NCBI GenBank assembly: GCA_029747015.1 | Contig: JAKOGI010001362.1 | Location: 126,501 to 190,500, forward strand | Source of the DNA: Carnegiea gigantea | Taxonomy: Eukaryota > Streptophyta > Magnoliopsida > Caryophyllales > Cactaceae | Direction of reading: 5' to 3' | Length of the DNA: 64,000 nucleotides | Shown: positions 48,590 through 58,813 of the stretch, piece after piece | Position numbering within the stretch: the stretch's first letter is position 1 | Layout of the letters: each line of letters starts with the position of its first letter | Notes under the pieces: model-generated | What the model saw: the letters and a program-made list of their open reading frames with translations, nothing else | What the model was told of the DNA's origin: nothing | Database searches by the model: none | Made by a program: the position numbers and the translations under genes

Positions 48590-48960
48590 TTTTAGCTCAC
48601 TAAAATAAAATGTCTGCTCCCCAGAATTATAGGTCAGCTCACTAAAATAAATTGTCCGCTCACCAGAATTATAGGTCAGCTCACTAAATATAGTTGTCTG
48701 CTCACCAGAATTATATGTGAGCTCACTAAACATAGTTGTCTGCTCACTACAATTATAGGTCAGCTCACTAGACATAGGTGTCTGCTCACTACAATTGCAG
48801 GTCAGCTCACTAAATATAGTTGTCTGCTTACTACATTTGCAGTCAGCTCACTAGATATTTGTATTAGCTCACCAATCAATATGTCAGGTTCACTATTTGA
48901 TAGGTATTAACATAGAATATAATGTAGACGTGCTTTGAATATAATTTCCCATGCTCACTT
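48590..48960 (+). repeat. GCTCAC motif array with about 50-bp higher-order unit
   Basis: Twelve exact GCTCAC hexamers by hand count in about 290 bases. They alternate as cagctcactaaatatagttg and tgctcaccagaattatag, giving a regular two-motif unit of about 50 bases repeated five or six times. Confidence 0.92.
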
Positions 48961-49309
48961 CACATGGAATTTAGATGATTACATATAAGCTTACATAATC
49001 TAGACATACCTTGGCCTGAATTGTGTGTAATATCACCTTGCATTCCTTGACTTATTTCATTTGTTTTATTTTGATCATTTGGGCTTCAATAAAAAAGGAA
49101 AAGATAATGTTCGTGTAGTGGACTATTCCGTGTGTATTTTTTCATATATTTCGAGTGGTAATTACCAAATGTTCACTTGCTAAGATGAGTTGTCTCTAAA
49201 AGCCTTCATAATGATGTCTTGAGGGCTTGTGTTTGACCCTTCTGTCTTTGATCTATCAAATAGTAATAAATATAATGTTAATATTACATGAAATGTGATA
49301 ACACACTAG

Positions 49310-49965
49310 AATAAAAGGTACAACTCAGCACCAATATACCACTATCATATAAGATACAACTCACTGTATATGTGAAATAGTATATGAAAGGAGATTGGAG
49401 TTCTAGATTGCACACTTTAATGTATGGTTCCACTCTCTAAATTTAAGGTATAGCACAGTAGGATGTAAAGTACAGCTCACTATATTATAAAACAGAAATC
49501 ACTATAGGATGTCGACAGAAACTTGCATATTATTCACTGCTCACTACATTTTTATCATGGGTCACTATATTCAAGCCATAGCTCACTAAAATATAGGGCA
49601 CAACTCACTGGAGCATGCATATGTTGACAGCCACTAGCACATAATTTATAACTCACCAGATTTTTGTCATGGCTCACTACATACAAGCCTTAGCTCCCTA
49701 CATTATAAGACACGACTCACTATGGGATTCATATGTTGACAGGAACAAGCACATAATTCATAACTCACTAAAATGAAGATATGGCTCACCACAATATAAG
49801 GTACAACTCACTATAGAACAAAATCAGAAGAGTTGAGGTAAAAGTGTCTTGGATGTATTAGTCAACATCAAGGTAAACGTGTTTATTGTAAATTTACAGA
49901 CAAAATCAGGAACAAGCACGTACTGCTCACTGGTTATGTACGTTTGCTTACTAATATTAGGTTTA
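49310..49965 (+). repeat. Diverged CTCACTA array near the right end of M2
   Basis: Units such as acaactcactatag, tcatggctcactac and atagctcactaaaatat, with atatgttgacag spacers. M3 carries a close relative of this block at 59,645-60,170. Confidence 0.85.
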
Positions 49966-50430
49966 AGACGGTTTAAGGTTCTCAACATACCTCTTCTGAG
50001 GAGTGTTTGATGCATCACTAGCAGATCTCTTCTTCGCTGCTGATGAATGTTGAGCTTCCATCTACAAACATTTGAAAAACGCGATAATGAGTGTGCGATT
50101 TTAACAAAACCTACAATGTTAAACCAATTCATCGTTTTGTTTTGATCATGCCAATAAATTTCGTATATGCTAAAACTTACGTCGAATTTGTTTGCTTCAA
50201 ACTTGAGTAGTGATTTTCCGAAGATTTCTTGCTAGAATCGGTGAGCAAAGGTACCAGAATTTCGCCAATTCAAGCATGAAGTTGAGTGGGTTTTCGAAGA
50301 GAGAAAGTGAGCGGAACTTTTTGGGTCGTGGTGTTTTGAAGTTGTAGTTATGAGCTTTTGTTGTTTTTTTTTTTAGGCGGTGGTTTCTTCACTTTATGCT
50401 TCGTGGTGCGCCAGTTAGACAATGGGTGGG

Positions 50431-50462
50431 CCCGGTTGTATAAATGCAATTGTATAATCGGG
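50431..50462. repeat. Right terminal palindrome of M2
   Basis: cccggttgtataa / ttgtataatcggg arms match at 10 of 13 positions around a 6-base loop. In M1 the same arms are perfect. Confidence 0.75.
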
Positions 50463-50489
50463 TGGACGATATAAGAACTAGAATTACTC

Positions 50490-50905
50490 AGGGGGCTCCT
50501 GGGATGCTCTAATTATTGTAAATCAACATTTATAATTGTCTGTATTAGATTAAAGACTTATCGACGACTTGGTAAATATTTATAAGAAGTCATTTAGCAA
50601 GCGTTAAAAGAAAAGGAGCTACATAACCTAATTTCCTATTTTAGATATGCGATATTTTTGATTTGATCCTTCTTCCCAAAAGAATGATTACTGTAACATA
50701 TGTGAAATTCTTCCCATTTAAAGCAGGCTATCTAAATTTTAACAAATTGGCCATGAAATATGGTGATACTTCTGCCAATTAAAATCAATGTGCCAGCCAA
50801 GTATATTGATGGGCCGAATAAGGCTCTAGGACTTAAGTAGATGACTCAATAGTTCTTTTGAGATACCCAAGGCCAAGGAGGTACAACAAGCTAAGTTGTA
50901 TGGTA
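50490..50905. other. Flank right of M2, no gene seen
   Basis: Begins with a purine-rich aggggg tract and continues as AT-rich DNA. It may be the far end of element 4, but no LTR of that family follows in the expected orientation. Confidence 0.45.
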
Positions 50906-50910
50906 CTTCT

Positions 50911-51516
50911 TGTAAGCACAAATTTTTCGTCTAGAATAAATTAAGATAAGAAATGTTAACAAATTAATTTATATTAATTTTATAAGATATGGGTACAATC
51001 TCTGTGTATTTGTTATAAATAAATAAATAAATAATTCATCTTGATTCGATCTCCAATTTGTACTTGGAAGAGGATCGGTTGACTTGAATCCCGATGAAAT
51101 TGATTAATTTGACTTCCTTTGAATGAACTTCAATAAACTTGATCTTGAGAGATGCCTAAGAGGCTTGATCTCAATCAATATGATTTTTTCTTTGATCTTC
51201 GATGGTAGACGGCATGTGCTTTGATTATGCTTGTTGTTTTTCCTTTAGAGAAATTAACCCTTTGAGTCTTCAAAATGTCTTCAGAGTGAATGAATCTTCC
51301 ACCTCCTAAGTAGGAGGGAGTAGTGCTCTATTTATAGGGAATGAATGCCCCTCCCCTTATTAGGCTTTGCGATTTATTTGTCTTCTTGGGTCATTGATTG
51401 GGCCTTGGACTTGGTAGTCGTTATGATTGTGACTTAAAAGTCGATTTGGCCTAACTCGAATCAATTTATATTTAATTTCTAGCATGACACATATTATTAA
51501 ATTTTTAGTGCCTACA
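50911..51516 (-). repeat. Solo LTR of the element 4 family, inverted
   Basis: The reverse complement of the 28,206-28,845 LTR from end to end (TGTAGGCACT .. GCTTACA). Flanks cttct (50,906-50,910) and ctcct (51,517-51,521) form a 5-bp TSD with one mismatch. No internal region is attached, so it arose by LTR-LTR recombination. Confidence 0.88.
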
Positions 51517-51521
51517 CTCCT

Positions 51522-52027
51522 ATCAACTTTCATATTTTGAAACTCAACCGCATCAAGCATTCCAAAGTTATGGATGCGACCAACTCTCGAGGGGCAAGAG
51601 ATGGAAATCTAATAACATAGAATATTATTATTCTTGTAATTTTTAAGTTAATTATAAGAAAATTATTAAAGAAAATATTTGATTATCTAATTTATATTGT
51701 ACAGTAGCTAAACGAGAAAATATTTAAATTTTTTGTAAAATTCAATTAATGAAAAATTACTTTTTGCTTATGGATTATTTATCATATATGATTTTGAAGT
51801 AATTAGGAAACCCAACATGACCAATACACATTTATTGTGATAAACCAACCTAGTTACAAAGTCCAATTCAACAAATAAGCCAATCAACTTGGCATAGTGG
51901 AACAACTACGTTCCAAACTGATCTCTAAATTGATCATCATCTTCTTTGTTTATTTTTTTCTAAACACTAGGTGACTTTAACAATTGACCATGCAATTTTA
52001 AATTGACCCAACTTCAATCATGGATGA
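51522..52027. other. Intergenic, no gene seen
   Basis: About 500 bases of AT-rich DNA without coding or repeat signals that I recognise. Confidence 0.5.
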
Positions 52028-52036
52028 TCTAAATGA

Positions 52037-52449
52037 GAACTGTTGACTTTTAGAGTTTTAGGTTCCTTGAGATTTGATGCATTGATTTTTATGACTTTGA
52101 TATTTGAGGTTATTGTTAAATATCTTCGCTTCTGAATTCCTTACAATTCACTCATGAAATTACAAAAATACCTTTACTATTATCCTTTTTGGATTTTTTT
52201 TAAAGCAAAAACCCCCAAAACTATCTTTCTGCTATTAAACAATCTATCGGTGGTGTTGTGGGTATTTAAAAGAGAAGGGTTGAGGGTAAAAAAAAAAAAC
52301 CAAAAAGCACAATAGTAAGGAAATTTTTGTAATTTTAGGACTAAATTGTAAGGAATTCAAAAGTGAGGGTACTTAAAAATAAACTAAAAAGTATCAGGGT
52401 CATAAAAATCAATGCATCAAATTTTAAGGAACTTAAAAGTCAACAGTTC
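52037..52449. mobile_element. MITE with long TIRs and 9-bp TSD (Mutator-like)
   Basis: Perfect 9-bp TSD tctaaatga (52,028-52,036 and 52,450-52,458). Terminal inverted repeats start gaactgttgacttttag and extend more than 150 bases with moderate divergence. Most of the element is therefore a foldback. It has no coding capacity. A 9-bp TSD and long TIRs indicate a Mutator-type MITE unrelated to M1-M3. Confidence 0.88.
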
Positions 52450-52458
52450 TCTAAATGA

Positions 52459-52870
52459 ACGTTAGGTCAAGTAAATTGGGGTTGGTAAAAGGGTGTAGTT
52501 GGTGAGATAGGCTAAATGAATTGAAGTTGATATTTTTTGTTGAAGTGGGTTGAAGTGGGTTGAAATTGATGTATTTTTAAATGATGGGTTGAAATTTGTT
52601 AAAATACTGAGAATAAAATTTTGAAGGAGGTGGGTTGAAGTTCATTGAAATGGATTGAAGTAGGTTGAAATTGATTGAAGTGGATTGAAGTTGGTATTTT
52701 TTATTAAAGTGAGTTAAAGTTAATTGAAGTGGATTGAATTAGATTGAAATTAGCAAATTAAAAAAGAAAAACAAAAAAAAAACAGGCCATGACTAATGGA
52801 ATTAATTTGACATGGACAAAGTAAAATAATTTCTAACAACCTACCTAACCGTGCTGGTTGCTACATTCTT
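52459..52870. repeat. ttgaagtgga minisatellite and AT-rich flank
   Basis: From about 52,510 to 52,755 units of 10-13 bases (ttgaagtggat, ttgaaattgat) repeat with much divergence. No gene. Confidence 0.75.
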
Positions 52871-53019
52871 ATTTTTTTTTGGTAAGAAAGGTAAGACATA
52901 CAATCTAGGATGCCCTTCTCTCAAGTGCTCGTCCTAAATTATCCTCGAGGAGAATACGCTCAAGGTCCCTATGAGGAACCAAATTCCACCCAACAGTGGA
53001 ATGAATAGAAAGCCCCTAT

Positions 53020-53400
53020 TTAGCCAACCAATCGGTTGTGCAATTGCCCTGCCTAAGAGTATGATTTATAATGACATTGTTGAATCTATCTAAGAAGGTA
53101 GTAATATTATGGACCAAAACTTGAATTTCCCATGGTACTTAAATTTTCCTTTTCACTGCTTGGATGAGAATGCGATTGTCCCCTTCAATGTGAATATCCA
53201 TAAATCATGCCTGCACAGCTTCTCTAATCCCATTACGCATTGCTATAGCTTCTGCCACTAATACTGACGCGGCTCCTAGGTTGAATGCTGCCATCTGGAT
53301 GAATCGCCCGGCCCAATCGCGGATGATAAAGCCTCCCGCTGCTACTTTAGAATTTTTGGATCTGTCAAAGTTCATTTTGACGAATCCACCTGGTGGCCTC
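53020..53400 (-). pseudogene. RNase H domain of the LINE
   Basis: The minus strand reads GFVKMNFDRS (first Asp), then VAEAIAMRNGI (Glu), IEGDN (Asp) and a C-terminal NCTTDWLA region, the plant LINE/RNase H-like pattern. Stops occur near 53,210, 53,140 and 53,020. Relatives have Gly where this copy has Arg in FDRS. Confidence 0.75.
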
Positions 53401-53516
53401 TTCCATGATATCCACCGTGATTGCTTACACCGACGGCATGAGTGATGATGGATGGATGGGTGGAATGGTTGTAATAGTTTATGTCTTATGCGCCATTCTG
53501 TTCTCGCTCATTTTGC

Positions 53517-54827
53517 TCATAAAAGGGATAATCCCAGACTGGATGGCGCGTTATGAAATACTTTATTATTTCTGGATTTCCACATACTCCAAAGAAATGC
53601 GACAATTCTGTCCATCTTAATATTTGGTAGCGACTGCTTAATAGAGGAAAGCCAGTTTTCGATCTTCAGTTGGGAGTTAACTGGAAGATCAACATTGAGC
53701 CAATCATGATCATGTGCTAATTGCCAAAGGAGTTGAGCACTATGACGCCCCATAAACAGATGTTGTGCATCTTCAATAGCCCCTTTGCAATGGGGACATA
53801 AAGGATCAATATCCATACCCTTAAGGAGTAAATTCCCGAGGAAGGGATGCATGACAAACTTTCCAGAGGAAGACCTTTAACTTAGGCATAATATCTGACT
53901 TCTAGATCTAGCTGAAATCCCAGGATTGGGAGTTACGCAAATCTAACTCATGGGCAGTGCATAACAGGGTTTGACGGAATTGGTGTCGCCAAAATTGCTT
54001 AAATGCAGGAATGATTAACTAGTCCCCACAATTTGACAATATCCCATTCTTTAGAGGGTAGAATAAAATATGCAACAGTGAGGGATGTATCAATGGTGGA
54101 AGTATCGGAGATTCCCATAAGATCAGCCAAACTACGATTATCACACCAACGATCTGTCCAGAATTTAATATTTGTGTCATCGCCAACTTTCCAAGGTATT
54201 CCTTCGCGAAGTTGATGACGGTTTCTTAAGATACACTTCCACACCCAAGAATCCGATTGGCATGGCTCTGCTATGAAGAAAGTTTTATTGGCAGGAGACT
54301 TAGCCAATATTTGTTCTGTCCAGGGACATTGCTGGTTGAACCGTTTTCAGGCCAGCTTACTTAAGAAAGCGTTGTTAACAGCCTCTGTCTTTCTAAGGTC
54401 AAGGCCTCCTGATTTCTTGGGTCTACAAAATTTATTCCAAGACACCCTTCGTAAACCTCTGATATTGTCAGATTTCTTCCACAAGAAATCACAGCTAATT
54501 TTATCGATCTGCCTACTAGTTACAGTCAGCAATTGAAAACATTGTATAGTGTGGGCAGGCATGGCTTCCAAATTTGTTTGGATTAATGCTACTCGGCCTA
54601 CTTTAGAAATGTTAGCAGTCTTCCAATTCTGGAGCTTGGCTACAGTCTTATTCACTAGTTCAGAAAAAGTCTGTACATTTGGTTATCTCTTGAACACTGG
54701 ACATCCCAAACATTTACCCAGATTGTCTTGGTGCTTAATATTAAAGACGAAGAATACAACACGTCGGTCATGCAAACTTGCATTTTAGAGAAAGTAAGGG
54801 ATGACTTCTGGAAATTGATGAGTTGTC
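53517..54827 (-). pseudogene. C-terminal part of LINE ORF2 with zf-RVT
   Basis: Open segments at 54,347-54,655 (WKTANISKVGRVALIQTNLE, DFLWKKS), 53,999-54,307 (GIPWKVGDDTNIKFWTDRWC) and 53,517-53,852 (zinc-binding LCPHCKGAIEDAQHLF) follow the reverse transcriptase in the usual L1 order. Frameshifts and stops separate them. Confidence 0.83.
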
Positions 54828-55970
54828 CTAATTGCTTACAGAAGGTATAAGAAGGTTCATAAGCTTCTGGCATGACTCAAGGTTGGTTCGACAAAAAAAG
54901 AGGCTATCATCTGCAAACAATAGACAAGGCAATTTATCTGCTTGGGGTGAAATGTTGAATACTTTTCCACTTTTCTTTTTACTAAGTTCTGTGCGTAATG
55001 CTCGCGTTAGTACTTCCATGCATAAAAGAAAGAGATACGAAGATAAAGAATCCCCTTGCCATAATCCTCTGGTTGGGGTAAAAAACCCCAAAACTTCTTC
55101 GTTCACAATAATCAAATAGGATACAGTGGAAACACATTGCTGAATCCACATTATCCATTGTTGATAAAACCCTAGTTTTGTGAGACTGTCAAATAGGAAG
55201 CTCCATTCCACTCGATCGTAAGCTTTTTCCATATCAAGTTTGAGTGCAACCCGGGATTTCTTGCCCTTCATAGAATTAAATTTACTGATGACCTCATGTG
55301 CTAACAAGATATTATCGTGCATGGACCGGTGTAGAATAAAGGCGCTTCGGACAGGGTCGATGAGTTTTTCAAGAAGAGGCCGCATTCTGTTCACCAGAAT
55401 TTTGGCAATGATTTTCTGAAGCGTATTGCATAAACTAATAGGTCGAAACTGCGCTGTAACTAAGTGATTATCAACTTTCGGGATTAAAGCGATAAGTGTA
55501 TGATTAATTTGTTTTAGCAGCTTGCCTTCTAGGAAAAAAGACCAAACTTTCTGACAAACATCATTCTGTACAAAGTGCCAATGGTCCTGAAAAAAAGCTG
55601 CGCCAAACCCATCAGGTCCCTTTGCTTTAAATTTATCCATCTGGGACACTACCTCTCTAATCTCATGATTATCAACAGGTTTAATAAGACTCATATTATC
55701 TTCCAAAGAAACCATTGTGGGTAGGTCGACCATCGTTGAATATGGACCTGGCGATGACTTGAAACGTGACTTAAAGTCGTTAGCAAATAATTGTTGAATA
55801 GCAACCGCGTCGTCAATCCAGACTCCCGATGAGTCTTTGATTTTTACAATAGTAGAACGCAATTTCCTAACTTTCGTCGCTTGATGGAAAAAACGAGAGT
55901 TTCTATCTCCATTAACAAGCCAATCTTTCCGTGCTAATTTTTTCCAGTATTTTTTATTAAATAAGTACAT
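54828..55970 (-). pseudogene. Reverse transcriptase of the LINE
   Basis: A 380-residue open frame. Conserved RT blocks are KFKAKGPDGFGAAFF, HTLIALIPKV, FRPISLCNTLQKIIAKIL, ALKLDMEKAYDRVEW (catalytic Asp) and LLFADDSLFF (FADD catalytic pair). The usual GLRQGDPLSPYLF block reads GLWQGDSLSSYLF here. Those three changes fit C-to-T substitutions and probably inactivate it. The downstream frame continues with a break at 54,828. Confidence 0.9.
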
Positions 55971-56165
55971 TTTCTCACACTATTTAATGAGTCGGTAGTG
56001 CCAGCTATTGAGCCGAGCACTGTTGGTCTGGGCCACAAGTTTTTGCTCGACTTGTAGCAAATTTTCGGCATTTCGTTCAAGTTTGTGCTTAAAGTTGCCG
56101 AATGTGCTTTTACTCCATGTTTTGAGCTCAAGTTTTATTTTTTTCAGTTTCTGAGTAATGTAATA

Positions 56166-56973
56166 CATTGGTGTGCCTTACAGAGAAGACTTCCAACTAC
56201 ACTTTACTATGCAATGTGTGTCGTGATACTGGGCTCATGAATGTTGATATCTGAAATATGTGCTCTTTGTGAGAGGGTGAGCAGGTTCAGTATTAAGATA
56301 AACATAAGAGTGGTCAGAGCACGTGAATGGACCATAGTCACGCAATAATTCGGGAAGAGATAGAGTCAATCCTCTCTAAGAATAACTCTGTCTAATTTTT
56401 CATAAATGAGCTGACTGCAAAAACTTCTTCCATGTGAAAATCCTTCCTTGAACATGAGCGTCGTGACCTTTACAAAATGAGAGAAAGTCGTTAAATCATC
56501 GGAGCTTAGAGGTACACCACCGCCAATTTTTTCAGCTAAGTGCAGCATTTCATTGAAATCGCCCGGAATACACCACAGCAAGGTGAAAGAAACATTAAGA
56601 CTTTTGAGATGACTCCAAAAAGCATATTTTTCATGATTTGGGCCGGTGCATAAACTGTTGTAACAATACATCTTTTATTAGTACTTTTTTCAAGTACCGA
56701 ACAATGAATTGCTCAATGCTCCTTAGCAACAATATCAACCACAACATTATCATCTTTCCACAGAATCCATATTCCCCCACATGATTGTGAGGTAGGAATA
56801 AAATCAAAATTGCGAAACCCAAGAGTTCGAATAATTTGTTGAGTATTATGTTCGTTCACCATGGTTTCGGTAAAAAATAAAATATCAGGCTTAATCGTTC
56901 TATTGATAAATCCAACCTCAAGTTGGAGTTGGACTTTCTTAGCTCCTTGGACATTCTATATGATAATTTTCAT
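56166..56973 (-). pseudogene. Endonuclease domain of the LINE
   Basis: ORF2 begins near 56,973 with MKIII followed by a stop where Trp is expected, then NVQGAKKVQLQLEVGF and the KPDILFFTETMV block with its catalytic Glu. The CIPGDFNEMLHLAEKIGG block lies at 56,510-56,570. Several stops and frame changes occur. Similar to apurinic endonuclease domains of plant L1 elements. Confidence 0.83.
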
Positions 56974-56999
56974 TAAACAATAAAGAAGACGTATCCTTG

Positions 57000-58750
57000 T
57001 TTCAGTGACAGCCCATGGCCATAACTAATGGAAATTCGAGTTTCTAGGTACGACATACATGACCTTATAGTCTGGTGGCACAAGTGACAGGGAAGGAAGA
57101 CCTTCCTTACACATAAGCCGCTTATAAAGACAACATCCAATCTCCAAGAAAAACAAACGACTATCCATAAAGGTTTACCAATACAGTGTCCTATGATTTG
57201 CGATGCATATAACCAAAAATGATTTCCATTATATAGTAAGTGATAGAAAATGGTGCTAATGATCCCAAGGATCGGTAGGAATAATGGCCTTGGGAAAGAG
57301 CGAGTCCGCTCTATTCCACTCACCGACACATACAAGCCAAAAGAAAAAACCACAATAAACAACAGTATGATGCATACACCATATAGACCGTAGCGAATAA
57401 TACATGGCAGGAGGATAACAAGAGAGAGACCTAACAATGGAAACAGAAAAAGGCACCAGCTTCCTGGCTCCCATTCCCCTCTGTAACCTGATAGTGGCTG
57501 TCAAAAATGCAACACTTTGTAACAAACAATACCAGGAGCAGCAGTATGAACGTGCTGATTCGCACACGAGCCCGCATTTGTTAGACAGCATAAAATGAGA
57601 AGCCTGGAGTAGTCCTGCTGTGGCAAAACCAGGAGAGTGTGCAGACACCAAGTCAGAGTTAGGATAAGAGTCTCAGTTAGCAGCACATGAAAGCTGTTAT
57701 CTTCCTCGACTAAAATAAAAAGGTTACCAAGGATATCACTCTCAAGCCACCAAGGACCGCACAGCCTGGTAGCACTGAGATGCACCAGAGGTAGCAAACC
57801 AAGAATTCGAAATCCCGGTAACATAACTGGGGAAAAGTCCTGAAATTGAAGCAGCCAACAAAGTCCCAGAATTCTCAGTTGCCGCCTCCTCCCAAAAAGG
57901 AAGTGGCAGGCAACCAAGACCAAATTGAAGGTTGAAAAACAATTCCAAAACATAAGTCCATAAAATAAAAGTTTCATTAACAGCAAGCAAATTAAATTAC
58001 AGTACATATTCAACCTGCCTACTAAGATAACTGGCCAAGTATCTGGGAACACAACCCTACATAAACAGTATCCGAAAGTAATCCACCACAACCATCAACA
58101 GAGCAAGCAAAACCGATAAACATCTGGGCTAGTCAACAATAGAGTCAGAATAGTGAGAGAAACAGCCAAATTAAGCAAGAAAACAATCATAAAAAATACA
58201 TAATGACAGAGAAACTAACCTTGGAGTACAAGGCACCACGGGACTTACCAGAAATCCGAGCCTCACACAGCAACACTTACCAGTCAAGGACTTGGAAGGG
58301 GAGGGGGAGGGGGAGGGGGAGGCATGGCACACCTTACCACCGTACATCAGAGGGGCCAAGCTCCTAAGCCAAGGCCACAGTAGAGGGTTATGGCCTACAT
58401 CAGAACAAATCATCACGGTAACACCACAGGCCACATCAAGCGTTCGCGCGATATCAGACAGAAGGGGGGCAAGGTACACAATCTGGACACCAGATCTGCC
58501 ATACCTAGCACTGGATACAGCCCTATTGACACGAAATTGAGAGCAATTAAAGGTACCCGCAAGGAAATCGAAACACGTCAAGGCGCAAGGTGGACTGCAA
58601 AGAGCGGCAAGCGAAGTCGAGTTCATATCAGAATTGGAGTACACGAAAAGAGGACGGGTACTCTGGATGAGTCTAGAGATGGGGAATGACAATGGCTGAG
58701 TAGGCGACGGATCTGGGGGTAACATTCATGGCAGAAATTGCAGGAGGGGG
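57000..58750 (-). other. Unrecognised 5' region of the LINE
   Basis: About 1.7 kb upstream of ORF2. Minus-strand frames of 196 and 184 residues (57,501-58,091 and 58,171-58,725) are rich in Leu, Cys, Trp and Phe and show no ORF1 features such as a zinc knuckle. The composition is higher in GC than the flanks. A (GGGGGA)n tract at about 58,296-58,322 could form a G-quadruplex on the plus strand. ORF1 is missing or not recognisable. Confidence 0.5.
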
Positions 58751-58813
58751 GTTCAATTTAGATTAAAGGTAACGGGACGCTAGAGGCCTTCTCTCTCTAC
58801 CAATGAGGAGTTA

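Larger units (their letters stand above)
43160..50061 (-). pseudogene. Ulp1-like cysteine protease gene of M2, multi-exon and broken
   Basis: Exon 1 (50,061-49,991) starts MEAQHSSAAKKRSASD and has a clean GTATGT donor. A short exon is likely at 49,082-49,010. A Lys-rich exon follows (about 48,503-47,570) with NLS-like KKRKKELKK. Next is a plant MULE-associated domain (about 47,570-47,007) with LCKWLVDRFDPCSVTLYISP and LALPIGG. Exon-like pieces lie near 46,250-45,925 (FPTIKGWTTERLRKRVREE), 45,840-45,630 and 44,560-43,930. The protease end shows the triad: His 43,798, Asp 43,747 and Cys 43,230 in TDCGIFCMRH. Stops and frameshifts occur throughout, for example near 48,115 and 47,567. This type is known from Ulp1-carrying plant MULEs such as Kaonashi. 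Confidence 0.8.
37903..50480 (+). mobile_element. M2: long non-TIR Mutator-like element with transposase and Ulp1-like genes
   Basis: Perfect 9-bp TSD gaattactc at 37,894-37,902 and 50,481-50,489. The left terminus (cgcattttattacgtacaac) matches M3 (cgcaaattattacgtacaac). The right terminus (inverted: gttcttatatcgtccaccc) matches M1 and M3. There are no long terminal inverted repeats, as in non-TIR MULEs. A FAR1/MULE-type transposase pseudogene lies on the plus strand (38,100-42,190) and an Ulp1-like pseudogene on the minus strand (50,061 to about 43,160), converging near 42.2-43.1 kb. Long arrays of GCTCACTAAA-type motifs fill introns and spacers. Confidence 0.9.
52872..58750 (-). mobile_element. 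Degenerate L1-type LINE with RNase H
   Basis: The minus-strand order is unidentified 5' region, endonuclease, reverse transcriptase, zinc-finger region, RNase H, then a short poly-A tail seen as a T run at 52,872-52,880. This is the plant L1 arrangement. The 5' boundary is not fixed because no TSD matching the left flank was found. The right limit is set by a composition change before the MITE at 58,814. Confidence 0.8.

Noticed and set aside
38500..49965. CACTA transposon (the core motif contains CACTA)
   Set aside because: CACTA elements have terminal CACTA inverted repeats and 3-bp TSDs. Here the ends are CGCA../..TATATCG with 9-bp TSDs and the transposase is FAR1/MULE type.
25420..50480. 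Helitron or foldback element because of terminal hairpins
   Set aside because: There is no TC start or CTRR end, no Rep/helicase frame, and clear 9-bp TSDs are present.
50911..51516. 3' LTR of element 4
   Set aside because: It is in the opposite orientation and has its own 5-bp TSD, so it is an independent solo LTR.
58171..58725. Novel 184-residue membrane-like protein
   Set aside because: The frame is open on a GC-rich minus strand upstream of LINE ORF2. Overlapping open frames on the other strand and the lack of any domain make coding unlikely.
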